This document shows positions 1 to 10,446 of a stretch of DNA of 64,000 nucleotides, one piece after another (position 1 is the first letter of the stretch; every line of letters starts with the position of its first letter). Origin of the DNA: Triparma verrucosa (Eukaryota > Sar > Bolidophyceae > Parmales > Triparmaceae); the NCBI GenBank assembly GCA_030267905.1, contig BRXX01000052.1, forward strand, positions 28,220 to 92,219, read 5' to 3'. The translations under genes were made by a program, and so were the position numbers. The notes under the pieces were generated by a model that made no database searches, was not told where the DNA came from, and saw nothing but the letters and a program-made list of their open reading frames with translations.

Positions 1-2
1 CG

Positions 3-410
3 ATATATATTGCGATTTTGAACGCGATGTCAATCGTGAACAAGACGGTTCCAAAGAACTATCAGCGCATAACCGCGTGGGAGGTCAAATCGGTCGCTAC
101 CCTTAGGTTTAGGAAATGGCAGGCAGTGCAGATGGCCCTCGTAGCAATCACAGCTTTGTCATCGCTTTATTTGCTGAGCGCTCTGGGAGTCGAAAGTGAT
201 GAAATAGCCATGGTGTGGAATGTTTCTGTGGTGGGCGCTTTCGCCGTCGGGGGTGCGTTTGTAATAAATGTAAAAACGCTAGTTTGGGCGCAAGATGAGA
301 AGAAAGAAAAGAGCAGAAGGACTTTGAACATGTTGAAAGACACGAGATCGATAAGAACTATTTCGGCCGGAGCTGTGCAGGAGGGAATGGCCGTCGGGGC
401 TTTTTTGTAG
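3..410 (+). CDS. 3' end of a membrane protein gene, cut by the window edge
   Basis: The frame is open to the left edge and stops with TAG at 408-410, so this is probably the last exon or last part of a gene that begins outside the window. Two hydrophobic stretches are visible in the roughly 135 residues (around QMALVAITALSSLYLL and again around VVGAFAVGGAFVINV), followed by a Lys/Glu-rich cytoplasmic-type tail. The first in-window ATG (27) need not be the real start. I do not recognise the family. It converges on the seven-TM gene at 443, with only about 30 bp between the two stop codons. Confidence 0.6.
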   Translation: MYIAILNAMSIVNKTVPKNYQRITAWEVKSVATLRFRKWQAVQMALVAITALSSLYLLSALGVESDEIAMVWNVSVVGAFAVGGAFVINVKTLVWAQDEKKEKSRRTLNMLKDTRSIRTISAGAVQEGMAVGAFL

Positions 411-442
411 ATATAAAATAAAAGTTCCTTTCTTTTTGTGTT

Positions 443-2319
443 CTACTCGTCTTCGTCGTCGCTGTCCGCAAGGTCCCTCATGGCATTCATATCAAAGCCT
501 TTCCGCCCTCCCCCTTCCTCCCCCTCTCCTCCCTCCACCTCAACCTCCTGCATTTGAATCCCCCCTTCCTCCACATCAAAGCTACCATCCCACTCCTCAT
601 CACTCTCATTCGCAATCTGCACCACCTCCGCCAACATCCCCATCCCCCTCTTAACCCTCCACCCCCAAAGCGTCGCCCCCAAAACCAAAACCTGCAGAGC
701 CTCATAAACCCCTCTATCCAAAATCCACTGAAACAAAATCGTATCATATATCTCCACCCAACCATACCTCAACAAAACCTGCACCACAACATTACACGTA
801 ACCGTGATCCCCACAATAACAACGCTCGAGAAAAGAACGTTACTGAACCAATAATACACTTTAAGTTTTTCCCCCTGTCTATTATCCTCTAAATACTTCA
901 TCGTACCATTCAACTTCTCAACAATCAACCAGTAAACAGCTACGTTAAACCCTAACCCGAAAAGCTGCAGAAAAGTTTTAACCGTATCAGAACTTTGGAG
1001 GCCGAGAGTCGTAGAGTTGAAATCGAGTATGTCGAACGCGAGGGTTGAAACACCACCGGAGAGGGATAAAAAGAAGATTAGACATACGGTACGTTTCTCG
1101 AGCTGCTCGCGAGCGAAAAAAAACGAAAGGTTCAGAAATGGAAGCATTTTTTGAACATGTTAGAAAGAGACGTTTATATTACATCGGTGATATTATTTAT
1201 ACATCGCATTAATAAACAACACAATTAAATAAGCTTACATCAAACCCACATCATTCCATTCTCACCTCTCTCTTCGCGACACAATACCCATCACAAACAA
1301 CCAAAACCGCAACCCTCAACCAAACCTTATAAACACTCATACTCGCAATACTCGTGTATTTAATCGACGGTTCAACAATACCTGAAGAAGAGTATATATG
1401 ATAGTACACTGTTAAAAGCGTTAATGAAGTCGTACCGATTAACGGTAGAGGTGTTAGGAATTTATGTAGAAGTAAGACGTCGAGGGATTTACCGTTAACG
1501 ACGTTCAAGATGTACATTAATGAGATTATAGAGGTGAAGATTGTTAAGGTTAGGTAGGTGTAGTAGGTTAAGGTGAGGTAGATTGGGAGGAGTGAACCGT
1601 TTGAGGTTATTGAGATTGAACCTGTTCCGAGGATCGTCTCGGAAGGAGTAGAGGTGCAGGAGAACATTATGGTGGTGTAGAGGTTCTTGGGGGGGGAGTG
1701 GATGGAGTAGGTTACGGAAGTGTTTGAGACGGAGAGGGGTTGGGTGTGGTGGTAGTATGGGAAGGAGTTTAGGATGGGAGAGTTTAGGGAGGAGCATTGG
1801 TTAAGGTCGAACAGGGTTTGAGTGCAGCAGGGCGTCCATAGAGGAGGAGTAGTCGGAGTCCAAGCGCCCAAGGACGGAGGGACGTGTTGATTTACTGTGT
1901 GGAGGAATTGGGAAGGTATGGTATATGTGAGAATGCGTAACGTAAGTGCAACATAAAAGTGACATAAAAGTGACATAAAAGTGACATAAAAGTGACATAA
2001 AAGTGATCGTCTCACCTGAGTCCTCATTAGTTTTATCAAACCCATACATGCTTGCATAAGTAATTGTCGGAAAAGTAACAACATTAAACGTACCACCAGC
2101 ATTATAAAGATTAGGAGTAACTCTCACATTATCAAAATCAAGAGCAGAAGGGGGATATAGTAATGACTGGAAGTATATGAAGGGAGGATTATCCGTCGAA
2201 GTACTTATTAATATTGCAGAGGATAAGGGATCGTTTGGGGCGTCGAGGATGAGAATCTCACTGTAGCAGCATTGAGAGAGGAAGAGTAGAAGCAGCAGCA
2301 GCAGCATTTTACGCGGCAT
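443..2319 (-). CDS. Lung seven-transmembrane receptor (GOST/GPR107-TMEM87-like) protein
   Basis: Three exons fit together with matching phases: 2016-2319, 1266-1894 and 443-1102, giving 530 residues. Exon 1 encodes a signal peptide (MPRKM then poly-Leu, ending near SQCCYS) and the start of a lumenal domain. Exons 2-3 carry about seven hydrophobic segments. The segment near the exon 2/3 junction ends in a GYxVxK element resembling the GYGVVRP motif of the lung-7TM family, and the region with TMKYLEDNRQGEKLKVYYWF matches the loop after TM5-6. The tail is acidic (DSDDEDE). Family members sit in Golgi and endosomes and act in trafficking. The signal peptide, topology and motif make the family assignment good; the substrate or ligand is unknown. 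Codon use is AT-richer than in genes to the right. Intron 1 holds an 11-bp tandem repeat. Confidence 0.72.
1946..2006. repeat. 11-bp tandem repeat inside intron 1 of the seven-TM gene
   Basis: About five copies of GTGACATAAAA follow one another within the 121-bp intron 1895-2015. On the gene strand this reads as repeated CACTTTTATGT, a pyrimidine-rich stretch. It keeps an open frame across the intron on the minus strand, which creates a false longer ORF. Confidence 0.85.
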
Positions 2320-2913
2320 TTCACGAGGAGTGGCGACTACTATGTGCGAGGGTGAATCTACACAGTGTTTATATTTAATATCTCTTTATTCGTCTTTATT
2401 CGTCTTTATTCGTCTTTAAAGACGTAGCGGTAAATTCTATAACAGTTTAGAGTGACTCTACGTATTGGTACAGGCCGAATGAATATTTATTTTAATCTCA
2501 ATGACGTTGTGAAGCTTAGAAACAAGGCTTTTAGAGAGATTTATCTTTGAGCTGGAAAATAAAAGTTTTGAATTCTCTCTTTTTCCACTCATTAGTCTAC
2601 GAAGCTTCAGCGTACGATACGACGTATTATATTGACGTATTATATAGTAGGTCAGTTTTATATCTGGTTTATAAATATAATCTGAATCTGTCGTAATTCA
2701 CAACTTTTTAGAAGCCAAAACTTAGGGTCCATGGTCGAACACACCTTAAAGTTATTATACTGCACGGAATGTTCGGGCAAACTCGACGTAGAGACGACAG
2801 GATACTGATTGTGCATCACTCTAGGACGAGACTCTAGGACGAGACTCTAGGACGAGACTCTAACCCTCACTGCTCTACTCAAGGCACTTCATAGTACTAT
2901 AATAAACTGTGCT
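2320..2913. other. AT-rich intergenic region with two short tandem repeats
   Basis: No gene was recognised in these about 590 bp. There is a run of TCTTTATTCG units at about 2383-2418 and a run of a 13-14 bp unit (ACTCTAGGACGAG) at about 2818-2861. The region must contain the promoter of the minus-strand seven-TM gene and either the promoter or 5' exons of the plus-strand gene at 2914. Confidence 0.6.
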
Positions 2914-3972
2914 ATGCCTCTCCTTATAAATTCAATGACCATTATAATCCTTCCAATGTTTCTATCCCTCTTCCCAACAATCCTAACTCCAAAACCAAAG
3001 CATCCTCCCTCCTCCCTCCTCTCCCTCCCGATAACTTACACTCTCATCCTCCTCCTCCGTCCTCTCCCCCTCCTCTCCCATCTCCTGAATCCAGTACTGA
3101 ACAACCCAATAATAACCCTCCTCCTATTCTGCCCCTACACCAACCTCTCCTTCCTAATAATAAAGTCCCTCCTAAAACCCTCCCTCCGAACAATCCTAGA
3201 AATAATAGACGAAGGCCCAGAAGCCTGCCTCCGTCGTATATATTACATATCGTTGACTATTTTAGACAGAACTTTCCTCACGTTAGGAATGTCTATAATA
3301 CATATTATATTACCTGAGGTAATATGCGAAGTCCATAAAAATATAGATTATACTACAACGTCCGATAACGTAGAAGTTAGTGATACGGAGACGTCCGTTA
3401 AATCACCGATCTCCCCTGAAATAGAAGAAGAGGATTACCTTCCACCAATGGGAGGAGGTAGTGATACATCTAGTCCCTTACGTTCACCTAGCCCCGAAAG
3501 GACGCCAACAAGACCCGATACGACACCGACGAGATCTGAACCATCACCGAGCAGACGTAAGAATGTCGTCGAAACGGTCGAAAGGTTCAAAGTCGTTAAG
3601 TCACCGAAACGTTTGAGTCCTCGTACGCCTCCTTCGTCCCGTTTTGGTTGTTCCCGTTCTTCTCCTTCAGTTTCTTCCGTCCGTTCTTCTGAACCTTCAG
3701 TTTCTTCACCGTCTCTACGTTCTTCTATACGTGGGCTCTCTAAAACTTCCCGTTACTCATCACGTCGTACGAGTATAACTAGTCCTAACGCTTTAAGTCG
3801 TGTTAGATCTAGCTGTTTAAAAATGCATGAATTGAAAAGAAGGAGCGAGGATAAAGTTAAGAAGGAGAGGAGGAGGACAGTAGGGATGGGGAAAGGGATT
3901 ATTACGGGGGATGATAGAGGGAGGGTTAGGATTAGGGATATTCTTTTCGATAGTGAAGTAGATAATTTTTAG
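2914..3972 (+). CDS. Multi-pass membrane protein with Ser/Arg/Pro-rich C-terminal tail
   Basis: An open frame of 352 codons starts at ATG 2914. The first about 150 residues hold four or more hydrophobic, Pro/Leu-rich segments. The second half is a hydrophilic tail rich in SP, RSPSP and RTPTRP motifs, that is, likely a cytoplasmic tail with many proline-directed phosphorylation sites. It ends with a basic stretch and RIRDILFDSEVDNF. I do not recognise the family. The start may be wrong: the hydrophobic part begins abruptly, and this could be the last exon of a longer gene whose earlier exons lie in 2320-2900. Low-complexity early codons reduce certainty that the first 60 residues are coding. 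Confidence 0.5.
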   Translation: MPLLINSMTIIILPMFLSLFPTILTPKPKHPPSSLLSLPITYTLILLLRPLPLLSHLLNPVLNNPIITLLLFCPYTNLSFLIIKSLLKPSLRTILEIIDEGPEACLRRIYYISLTILDRTFLTLGMSIIHIILPEVICEVHKNIDYTTTSDNVEVSDTETSVKSPISPEIEEEDYLPPMGGGSDTSSPLRSPSPERTPTRPDTTPTRSEPSPSRRKNVVETVERFKVVKSPKRLSPRTPPSSRFGCSRSSPSVSSVRSSEPSVSSPSLRSSIRGLSKTSRYSSRRTSITSPNALSRVRSSCLKMHELKRRSEDKVKKERRRTVGMGKGIITGDDRGRVRIRDILFDSEVDNF

Positions 3973-4182
3973 AACTATGTTTTATGGAGGGTTTTAGTTG
4001 GGTTTTTTTAGATGACAAATTGTGGTTGGGGTTTCTTTAATTGGGGATAGGGGACGTTTGAAAGTGGGGATGCGAATTATTTTTTACCGCGGGGGGGGGG
4101 AGGGACATTGGACAGCTACTTCACCTGGGCTAACGCAAGCTTGTACCTGACGCTCCCATGAATAGCGACTACGGTCTTCGAA

Positions 4183-4401
4183 ATGTTCTTCTGTGACGAT
4201 TTAGATGACGGCAACTCTCTTCTGAGAACTGATTACAATATCGACTGCAGCAACAGCTCGAGAACCCTCTGGGTGTTTTACGGCGTCTTCAATTTTCTTG
4301 TCTTTCCAATCATCTTCTGCCAACTACTTCCTACTCTTGCATTCCAAACGCGAGAGAATCATGCAGGACGTGAAGTCCAGAGAGAAGGATTAAGGGAGTG
4401 A
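4183..4401 (+). pseudogene. Stranded fragment of a large stramenopile-type membrane protein
   Basis: The 72-codon frame reads with confidence through FFCDDLDDGNSLLRTDY, followed by a hydrophobic segment and then a charged tail. The pattern (FxxFxCDxLxDGxSxLxxDYxIDC then a TM helix with PIxF) recalls the transmembrane region of large multi-domain membrane proteins common in diatoms and oomycetes. In the same frame the similarity continues about five codons upstream of the ATG (TTVFE) and then meets a TGA. This looks like a decayed or truncated copy, though it could be a terminal exon of an unresolved gene. The 200 bp to its left include a 13-base poly-G tract (about 4089-4101) and no other coding signal. 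Confidence 0.4.
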
Positions 4402-4462
4402 GATAGGAAGTAAGAGAGGAAGAAAACCAACATAACATAAATCAAACGCAACATTATTTAAT

Positions 4463-6708
4463 TTATGGCGGGTGCTCATCGGCCCACTTTCTCTCGAACT
4501 CTTCAACGAGAAGTTGAGTCTCCATCTCATTTTTACCCTCTCTAATAGCCAAGTCAACGATTCTTAATTTTTCAGTCTTTTTAGCTATTTCGTTCTCGTC
4601 CTCCTCTGCGATACTCATTTCAGCGACGGAGGTCAAGCTAGACTCTTCCGATATTATCTCGTCGTGAGTTGAGACAGAAGTTGAATCGACGAGAATAGTC
4701 CCTTTCCTTTGTTTTTTAACACGGCCGAGCATTCTGAGGGCTGCGATTGCGCCACCCGCGGCGGCGGTTAGGGACATTTTACGGGACTCACGCCTGTTGG
4801 CGCCGACCGTCCCCTTTTGGGGAATGTAGCCGATTTGGATGGACGATTTTAGGAAGTCCTCGACTTCTTCTATTCGCATTGTTCCGCTGAAGCCGCGGAT
4901 GGTGTAAGCTAGTCGGAGCTCTTTTCGGACGCCGCGGGCGGGGTCACGGAAGAGGAGGGCCAATTGGTCTGTGTCTTTTATGGTCAGTTTGTTGCCGCCT
5001 TGGAGGAAGCTTAGTTGGCGAAGCTCGGAGGTTACGTCGAAGACCTTTTTGTAGTTTCCCGTCTTGCCGTAGAAACCTTGAGTAATCTCAAGGGTGGACA
5101 GAACCTTCGGACATATGATGTACAGAGGCTCTAGGAGGACCGCCTTGACTACTTCCTGGTCTTCCCCGTCTCCCTTTTTCTCAGCCTCGGCGTCTCCATC
5201 CCCCTCAACCTCCTCCCCGCCCCCTCCGCCCCCTCCCACCTGCTCGACCCTCTCTACGGCCTCGGCGACGTGGTTGTCTTGCCTCGGCATGATGTAGTTC
5301 CTAGGGAATCCCGATGGGTAGGTTATCTCATTGCTGTGCGTCATTCTCTCGGAGTCGTGGCCCAGAACCGTGTACGATATTCGCAGCTGCTTCGGGCTTC
5401 CGGGGTTAGGGTTCACGCCGAACAACGTGTTGAGGTCTTCGTCGGACCCGATGTCGATTTTTCCGCCACCGCTGTCCTCGACTCGTTGCTGAATGATCTT
5501 CGAGACGTCCACGAAGCCTGCAGAAGCGTTAGAATTTTATTCCCTGCTGGCGCTTGCTAACGTGGCGTTCTCACCTTCTTTGAGCGTGTTCGCCGCCTCT
5601 AACTTCTTCTGCAAGTGCGGTATCCGCAGGCCCCCGTTTTCGTTGAGGAGCTTCGCATTGTCCTCGATAGAAATGGGCAAGCCGAGAGACTTCCTATTTG
5701 CGATTGCGCTCAAGGTATACAGCTCTATCTGGATGTCGGAAATCTTGGAATTTATGCCCTCCTGTGTCAGCCCGTAGGTGGCCTTTTCGATCACAATCAG
5801 GGGGGCAATCACTGGAGTGTAGCTGTTACGACTCTGTGTTAGCGGCGCTGAAGGCCTCGCTGTCGACTCGCTCGCTCCTCACCTCAAATCAATCGTCTTC
5901 TTCAAATGTCCCTCCACCTCTTCTCCCTTCAAGCTCCCGCTGCTTCCGTGAATCTCGTAGTTAATAACGAGATTCTTCCTCCTATTCGGACACGGGTCGC
6001 CGAACAGCTCCTTCAAATTCTCCCTGTGATTGACCTCTAAAAACGTGCCCCCAGACTCTTCCACCCTTGCCTGCAGAATTTCAGTAACATCAAACGCCCC
6101 CCTGCCCTTGATTAACCCCCTCGGGTGACCGTACCAGCACTTTCCCAGTATTAGAGTAGGGGGAGACTTCGGAACGACAATGAAGAGCCCAACGTTGTCC
6201 AAGCGATTCTCGTGGCTTCCCTCGAACGCTGTGGAGGTATTTCGCATTTCCTTTTTGTTAGTTGACGAGTCGAGGCGAGTACGAATACGAAAAGCAAAAA
6301 GTTGCTTCGTCCTCTCTCACCTATCGTTTCGCTCCTCCTCCCTTCAATCAAAAACCTGACTCTGATGCATTTCTTTCCACCGCACGGACTATGCTTCAAC
6401 CCGAAGTACTTCAGAAGGTCGTCCTGGGGAGTTATGTTTAGACAATCCTTGGCTCCGTGGCCCTCAATTTTCCTCTGCAGGGTCTCCCTCACATCGATGG
6501 CCTTGCTCGCGTCGTCAGGATGCCCGTAGCTCGCTGCAATGACCAGCAAGCGCCCAGCCGGCTTCGGAATTCTCTTCATATCAATGGCAGAGGCCTCACG
6601 CATTACGGAGGAGCAGTTTTGGCAGTAGCGATAGGTCTCGCACAGGGCAGGGTTGGGATGGGCGGAACCGCATGCTGGGCAACGAATGTCGAAGGAGGAG
6701 GGGTCCAT
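4463..6708 (-). CDS. Zinc-ribbon protein with repeated DNAJC11/DUF3395-like modules
   Basis: Four exons join in phase: 6321-6708, 5883-6228, 5575-5822 and 4463-5517 (678 residues). Near the N-terminus a zinc ribbon has CPAC and CQNC pairs. Up to four modules follow, each opening with a hydrophobic strand and a YG(H)P turn, then DVTxxLQ, a Gly-rich turn, LxxLFGDP(C), and a closing strand with a YxIxG turn. Modules 1, 2 and 4 are clear; module 3 spans exons 3-4 and is interrupted by a helical insert. The pattern matches the C-terminal domain of DNAJC11 (DUF3395), a mitochondrial MICOS-associated J-protein, but there is no J domain here. A poly-Gly/acidic linker (near GGGGGGGEE) separates modules 3 and 4. 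The upstream reading frame is Pro-rich, so an extra 5' exon near 6700-7100 is possible. Function unknown; probably protein-protein binding. Confidence 0.65.
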
Positions 6709-7148
6709 GCGGAGCGCTTTCTGCTGTGGCGGTTGCGCAAGTGCGGGGGAAACTGGTGGTGGTGGTGGGTGTTGGGCAGGAAGGGGAGGAGGAGGGCCTG
6801 TTAACTTTTTTTTGTCTCGTTTGATTTTATTCTTAGTATAAAGGATTAGATCGGAGCGGGGTGCGCAGGCGGGTAGTGCGGGGAGTGAATTAATGGGGTA
6901 AGAGTACGAACTTTTGTTTGGGATTAAGAACAATCTCCGCTCTTTGGTTTGCAGCGATTTGTAAAACCTATTAAAATGCCGATTGTCCAAATACCAATCA
7001 ACAACGTAAGAATAGCCTCGTTCATTGCAATCATCGCGTTTTGCAAAGGGTATATCGTGCGACATGGTCTTCTTCCCTTCCCTGCCCCATCCCATCTGCA
7101 TTTTCCAATTCCTTGCTTATACCTAGTTGTCGTCCCGCAGTCCTGGCA

Positions 7149-7300
7149 CTGAACCGGCGCTGCGTACACACACACCATCGGGTGAATCGTGCCTATCTAA
7201 CGCAATCTAACTCTATAATCCCGACTGAACCGGCGCTGCATACACACACCATCTGGTTAATCGTGCCTATCTAACGCAATCCAACTCTACAATCCCCAGT
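7149..7300. repeat. 76-bp tandem duplication upstream of the GILT gene
   Basis: Two head-to-tail copies (starting at 7149 and 7225) share CTGAACCGGCGCTGC, a CA-rich run, and the segment CGTGCCTATCTAACGCAATC, with a handful of substitutions between them. Each copy contains CTAAC-type branch-point sequence. The second copy ends at the CCCCAG just before the GILT reading frame, so the unit may contain a splice acceptor or part of the 5' leader. Confidence 0.85.
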
Positions 7301-7305
7301 TCCCC

Positions 7306-7887
7306 ATGTCATTAGTGACCGTTCAACTGTTCGCGGAAAGCCTCTGCCCGGACTGTATTAACTATGCCCAGACCAGCCTCGCCCCTGCCATGTCTGCGCT
7401 CTCTCCCATAATCTCCCTCGAAGTCTACCCCTACGGCAACGCCGAAGAGACTCTGAACGCCGACGGCAGCTACAGCTTCGATTGTCAGCACGGCGACAAC
7501 GAGTGCATCGCAAACCTGTATGAAGCCTGCGCTATTGAACATTTCACCAAAACAGACAACATTAATGTGCCGCAGTGGTACCCGTTCTTCGAGTGCATGG
7601 AGAGCTCTGACTACAACCTGAACCGCTACGGCCCTTACAACACCTCCGTCGCGATCGGCTGCTCCGAAGATGCGGGATTAGACTGGGAGGCTATTTCCTC
7701 ATGCGCAGAGGGCAGTGAAGGAAATGAGCTAATGCACAGCATTGCGTTGGCGACACCCAACCACACCTACGTCCCGTGGGTGGTGATCAACGGAGAAACT
7801 GTCCCCGACAGCGGCTCTGGCTACCCCTCAGGGAATTTGACTGATCTAGTATGTGAAGCGTACGGAGGTGAATTCGAGGGATGCTGA
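7306..7887 (+). CDS. GILT-like thiol reductase (gamma-interferon-inducible lysosomal thiol reductase family)
   Basis: The 193-codon frame starts almost at once with the domain. It has the redox motif ESLCPDC (CxxC), then the GILT signature CQHGDNEC about 50 residues later, further paired cysteines, N-glycosylation sequons (NTS, NHT, NLT), and the VPWVVING strand typical of the family. These enzymes reduce disulfides at acidic pH in lysosomes or vacuoles or are secreted. No signal peptide is present after ATG 7306, although the domain needs the secretory route. CCCCAG ends at about 7299, so a signal-peptide exon may lie upstream, within or before the 76-bp duplication. Lengths otherwise match the family. 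Confidence 0.85.
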   Translation: MSLVTVQLFAESLCPDCINYAQTSLAPAMSALSPIISLEVYPYGNAEETLNADGSYSFDCQHGDNECIANLYEACAIEHFTKTDNINVPQWYPFFECMESSDYNLNRYGPYNTSVAIGCSEDAGLDWEAISSCAEGSEGNELMHSIALATPNHTYVPWVVINGETVPDSGSGYPSGNLTDLVCEAYGGEFEGC

Positions 7888-7967
7888 TGATGGAAAAGTT
7901 GGAAAAATAAAATCACAGAATTTTTGGATAAGACCTTTCCCAATTTCTTTTATTTTTGATCGGAAAA

Positions 7968-8813
7968 TTACCATCCGCTAGCGGCAGGGGCCTGCTGCTG
8001 CTGCCAGTCGGCACCGGGGGCAGTCTGGGCTCCAGCCTCCCAGTTGGCGGCACTGGCATCAACCATGGGGGCCTGGGTGAACTGGGGCTCGGCGGTTCCG
8101 TACTCGACGGGGGCCTCGATGACGGGGGTCTCCTCGTAGACGGGGGTCTGCTCGACCTGGGCCTGGGCCTCCTCGGCCTTCTCGAGCTCCTCGGGATCGC
8201 GGTAAAAGAACAGGTCGACGGGGACATCCCAGGCCTGGGAGCGGGGGACAGTGCCGCGCATGCGGAGGATCTCCCTGGAAAGGAGCCAGTAAAGGAGACC
8301 AATGGAGAGCTTTCCCTTGTTGTTGGCGGGGATGGCAACATCGACGTACTGAAGAGGAGAGTCGGAGTCGCAGAAGGCAATCACGGGGACGTTGACGTAG
8401 GAGGCCTCCTTGACGGACTGGGAGTCGGTCCTGGGGTCGGTGATGACCAAAAGGCGGGGCTCGCGGAACTGCTTGGTGATCTGGTTGGTGAAGGTACCGG
8501 GGGTGAACCTTCCGGCGATGCACTTGGCGCCAGTGTACTGGGCGAACTTGAGGACAGCACGCTGTCCGTAGGGCCTGGCGGAGATGGCGATGACATCGGC
8601 GGGGTTCTCGATGGCGGTGATGACGCGGGCGGCGAGCATGAGCTTCTCCCAGGTCTTTCCGATGTTGAGGATGTGGATTCCGTCGTTGCGGCGGCGCCAG
8701 ATGTACTCGGTCATCATGGAGTCACTGTTACGGGTTCCAATGTGGACCTGGGCGGAGAGCATCTTCTGGATGTCCTCCTCCTTGGGCTGGAGTACGGCGG
8801 GAAGGTTCTGCAT
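7968..8813 (-). CDS. RPSA: 40S ribosomal protein SA (uS2)
   Basis: A 281-residue product begins at ATG 8813 with MQNLPAVLQPKEEDIQKML and shows the uS2 core: HIGTRNSD, IWRRRNDGIHILNIGKTWEK, RFTPGTFTNQ, PRLLVITDPR and CDSDSPLQYVDVAIPANNK. The C-terminal tail is acidic and Gln/Ala-rich, ending in a Trp-containing stretch as in eukaryotic SA proteins. It acts in the small cytosolic ribosomal subunit. Codons are strongly C- or G-ending, as expected of a highly expressed gene. The minus-strand leader contains CTAAC and CCGCAG about 25 bp before the ATG, so a 5' UTR intron is likely. Longer in-frame upstream codons (to 8984) are not typical of the family and are excluded. Confidence 0.96.
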   Translation of the reverse strand: MQNLPAVLQPKEEDIQKMLSAQVHIGTRNSDSMMTEYIWRRRNDGIHILNIGKTWEKLMLAARVITAIENPADVIAISARPYGQRAVLKFAQYTGAKCIAGRFTPGTFTNQITKQFREPRLLVITDPRTDSQSVKEASYVNVPVIAFCDSDSPLQYVDVAIPANNKGKLSIGLLYWLLSREILRMRGTVPRSQAWDVPVDLFFYRDPEELEKAEEAQAQVEQTPVYEETPVIEAPVEYGTAEPQFTQAPMVDASAANWEAGAQTAPGADWQQQQAPAASGW

Positions 8814-9815
8814 GTTTGTGTTGTGGTTTGGGGTTTGAATCTGCGGGGCGGGGTAGGGAGGAGGGAGGGTTGGCGGAGGGTTAGAGGAGTTCGTGGATTG
8901 AGGATGATAGTGCGGGAGGGAACATGGATCACGAAGCGATTGAAGACACGAGCAGTATTTAGGCCGCAGTGTAGTATGACACAACTGTGCGAACGGCGAC
9001 GGCCTGTATAAATGTCGAGGGGACCCATAATATGGAATACACGATGATCTGGGGCGGGGCCAACGGATGGGCCGGGGAGGGGCCTTTTCGAATGACCGCG
9101 TATTTTCGGAGGTATTCGTTGTTACTTGGAGGTCTGTTGGAGGTATTGAGAAGTCCTCGTAGTTTGGAAACGGGGATCGGTATGCGGGGGGGATGGAAAC
9201 TAACCAAAAAGTGAATGTCCTGGGGATTGGCTAGGTTTTCCATGGTCGGGGATCACTGTACACACTTTCTTGGAAGAAGCGGGAATAGAGCCCGAGAGCG
9301 GTAGGAAGTGTTGTTAAGCTGAACGGGAATCGTGTTTTGTTGGATTGCGACGAAATATTTTTCGAAAACGTAACGACGTTATTTGAATTTCCAAGGAAAA
9401 GGCATCCTAAAAAGGCAATTTTTTTATACGTACGTTATATTTGCTATCTCCCTTTGTGTGTGCGTGTGGGTCCACTGTCACGCCTATTAACAACACCATA
9501 TCAATACTACCCCAGCGGTAAAGAAATAAAAGGCATTTTTTCTGTGGCTCCAGCCAAGTCGAGCAGAAATACTTTTGCGACCCTCACGAGACCTCACGAG
9601 GAATGCCGCGACGTGTGGTCGAATTTTGTGGCAGGTTCGCCTACATTTTGAGCCCTCGCAGAAACTCTGCTCTCGTCTCGACTCGGAATTTAATATAAAA
9701 CGTTGCCCTCCTGCTTCATTTTGTTTCACCAACTAACCCTTCCCTTCCCCCTTGCCCTCCTCCTTCCCTCAGAGCGGCAGCACACACGAGCACCCTTTAA
9801 CCGATCGATCTCTCA
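8814..9815. other. Divergent intergenic region between RPSA and the PUM3-like gene
   Basis: About 1 kb without a recognised gene. It should hold the 5' leader and probable UTR intron of RPSA on the minus strand and the promoter of the PUM3-like gene on the plus strand. TTTAATATAAAACG at about 9690 could be a TATA-like element about 125 bp before the PUM3 ATG. Short ORFs here have no recognisable product. Confidence 0.5.
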
Positions 9816-10411
9816 ATGGCGAAGCCGCACAACAGTAGCGGCGGCGCCGGCCAGAAGCGTAAGTCGCCCTCCTCCTCCGACCAGCCTTCGAACTCCAAGC
9901 GAGCCCTGAAGAAAGAGCGTCAGTCTTTCCGCCCCAACAACGACGTGGTCGTGAGCAGCAAGGATTTGTGGAACCAGCTGCGCAAGAAAACGAATAGCAA
10001 GGAGGAGAGTCGCGCGTTGGCCGATTCGCTGTACGAGCTCATCAAGGGGAAGATGTTGAACCTCGCTAAGAAGCACGACGCGAGCCGAATCGTCCAGGCC
10101 ATGATTCAGCACGGCACCAGCGCCCAGCGCGACTCTTGCCTATCCGAGCTCGCCGGCGACATTCCCGAGCTGTCCAAGGAGCAGTACTCCCACTTCATAG
10201 TCCTGAAGCTTCTCAAGTACTGCACGAGCAGCAAGAACAAGAAGGACATTGTCAAGAGTTTGAAGAACCAGGTTGTCAAGCTCGCCACGCACAGCGTCGG
10301 TGCTAGGGTCATCGAGGTGTGCCTGGCGGAGTTCACCGCCAAGGAGTCTGAAATATTGAAGAGGGAGTTCTACGGAAAGCAATACGCCATGTTCTCCCCC
10401 GCCCCAGCCGA

Positions 10412-10446
<35 letters not shown>

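Noticed and set aside
6924..7178. 84-codon minus-strand frame with CxxC and a hydrophobic segment
   Set aside because: It overlaps the 76-bp duplication and the possible 5' region of the zinc-ribbon gene. The signals are too weak to call a gene.
7956..9011. 351-codon plus-strand frame opposite RPSA
   Set aside because: It is a shadow of the strongly biased RPSA gene (Gly/Leu/Asp-rich, no domain).
8959..9243. 94-codon minus-strand frame upstream of RPSA
   Set aside because: No recognisable product; likely part of the RPSA leader or intron. A short frame start with a GTTAGT nearby was not enough.
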